Positions 4,637 through 5,004 of a stretch of 5,004 nucleotides of DNA are shown piece after piece. Each line of letters opens with the position of its first letter. Within the stretch, counting starts at the first letter, position 1. This DNA comes from Nanobdellota archaeon (GTDB lineage Archaea; Nanobdellota; Nanobdellia; SCGC-AAA011-G17; GW2011-AR20), in NCBI GenBank assembly GCA_018819375.1, contig JAHJQH010000063.1, forward strand, positions 1 through 5,004. Direction: 5' to 3'. The translations under genes were made by a program, and so were the position numbers. Below the pieces are notes generated by a model that did not search any database, had not been told where the DNA came from, and saw only the letters and a list, made by a program, of their open reading frames with translations.

Positions 4637-4640
4637 GAAA

Positions 4641-4991
4641 ATGGCAGTAAAATCAAAGCCCAAAATATCTGAGACACAATCATCAGTTTCTAATGCGAAA
4701 CTTGTGCATAATCTGGCTGAGAACAGTATAGCTTTGCAAAACAAGAACATAGAACTTATATCAAGTATGAACACGCTTGTTAAGAAGATAGACAAAATGT
4801 TAGGTCTTTTTGAGGAAGCAAGCAAGCACGTGATGGAAGTTGGCGAAGACAAGAGAATACTGGAACTAACAGAAAAACTAGAGAAGCTTCTTGACCAGAA
4901 CAAGACAATCGCAGGAGGACTTCTAATGCTTGAGAAATATGTAAGGGAAAGAGCATCATCCACGATGTCTTTTAATCGGCCAATGAAATAA
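4641..4991 (+). CDS. Small two-segment coiled-coil protein, function unknown
   Basis: This complete 116-residue protein has a flexible, Lys/Ser-rich N-terminus (1-20), two helical coiled-coil segments and a short disordered tail. In the first segment hydrophobic residues follow 3-4 spacing at Ile40, Met43, Val47, Ile50, Leu54 and Phe57. In the second the heptad is almost perfect: Ile73, Leu76, Leu80, Leu83, Asn87, Ile90, Leu94, Leu97 and Val101. An Asn at a core 'a' position, as at Asn87, often selects parallel dimers. A charged linker (about 61-72) separates the segments, and a Gly-Gly pair (92-93) could kink the second. There is no membrane segment, cysteine or catalytic motif. It is divergent from tfb across a 188-bp promoter region. 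It looks like a small soluble oligomerising or scaffold protein; I recognise no named family. Confidence 0.82.
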   Translation: MAVKSKPKISETQSSVSNAKLVHNLAENSIALQNKNIELISSMNTLVKKIDKMLGLFEEASKHVMEVGEDKRILELTEKLEKLLDQNKTIAGGLLMLEKYVRERASSTMSFNRPMK

Positions 4992-5004
4992 TACTCAGAA
5001 ATAA

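Noticed and set aside
4592..4963. A 123-codon open frame on the minus strand opposite the coiled-coil gene
   Set aside because: It is Ser/Leu/Phe-rich, typical of the antisense of a Lys/Glu/Leu-rich helical gene, and the plus-strand gene has a promoter, Shine-Dalgarno and coherent heptads.
1..5004. CRISPR arrays, tRNA or rRNA genes, insertion sequences
   Set aside because: No regularly spaced identical repeats, cloverleaf with CCA-end features, rRNA-like segments, transposase frames or terminal inverted repeats with target duplications were seen.

Overview
The window is archaeal DNA. It encodes a full-length transcription factor B, an archaeal-type tRNA-intron endonuclease and RNase Z. Its genes sit behind AT-rich TATA boxes preceded by purine-rich BRE-like bases, not behind bacterial -35/-10 elements. 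The sequence is AT-rich, with compact genes, short intergenic gaps and frequent AGA/AGG and ATA codons. A DPANN-type lineage (Woesearchaeota/Pacearchaeota-like) fits the small lysine-rich proteins, but this placement is inference and no marker here settles it.

Layout, left to right. (1) Positions 1-86, minus: the first 28 codons of a small membrane protein that runs off the window. (2) 146-766, minus: endA, tRNA splicing endonuclease, with its own promoter. (3) 891-1419, minus: a two-gene toxin-antitoxin operon, with a ribbon-helix-helix-like antitoxin followed by a MazF/PemK-type toxin that overlaps it by 8 bases. A perfect 9-bp inverted repeat overlaps the TATA box. (4) 1515-2408, plus: rnz (RNase Z), divergent from the toxin-antitoxin operon. 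(5) 2427-2891, minus: a guanine-deaminase-type CDA-fold enzyme, convergent with rnz at 18 bp. (6) 2892-3072: a noncoding stretch with the deaminase promoter, degenerate 17-18 bp tandem repeats and an oligo-T terminator. (7) 3073-4452, minus: tfb followed by an unrecognised gene, probably cotranscribed. (8) 4641-4991, plus: a small two-segment coiled-coil protein, divergent from tfb.

How the genes relate. EndA and RNase Z both mature tRNA (intron removal and 3'-end cleavage). They flank an mRNA-interferase-type toxin, so three RNA-cutting enzymes lie within about 2.3 kb. TFB is a general initiation factor that would act at the promoters described here. The deaminase is a purine-salvage or purine-catabolism gene with no visible partner.

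Most notable signals. The start sites fall into two classes: four genes have the TATA centre 26-27 bp from the ATG and no Shine-Dalgarno (leaderless), and three have it 34-49 bp away with a clear Shine-Dalgarno. The toxin-antitoxin promoter carries a probable autoregulatory operator. A 15-of-16 direct repeat 40 bp apart abuts the endA promoter. The tandem repeats lie upstream of the deaminase. I did not find a clearly new multi-gene system; the two unrecognised proteins are the best places to look.
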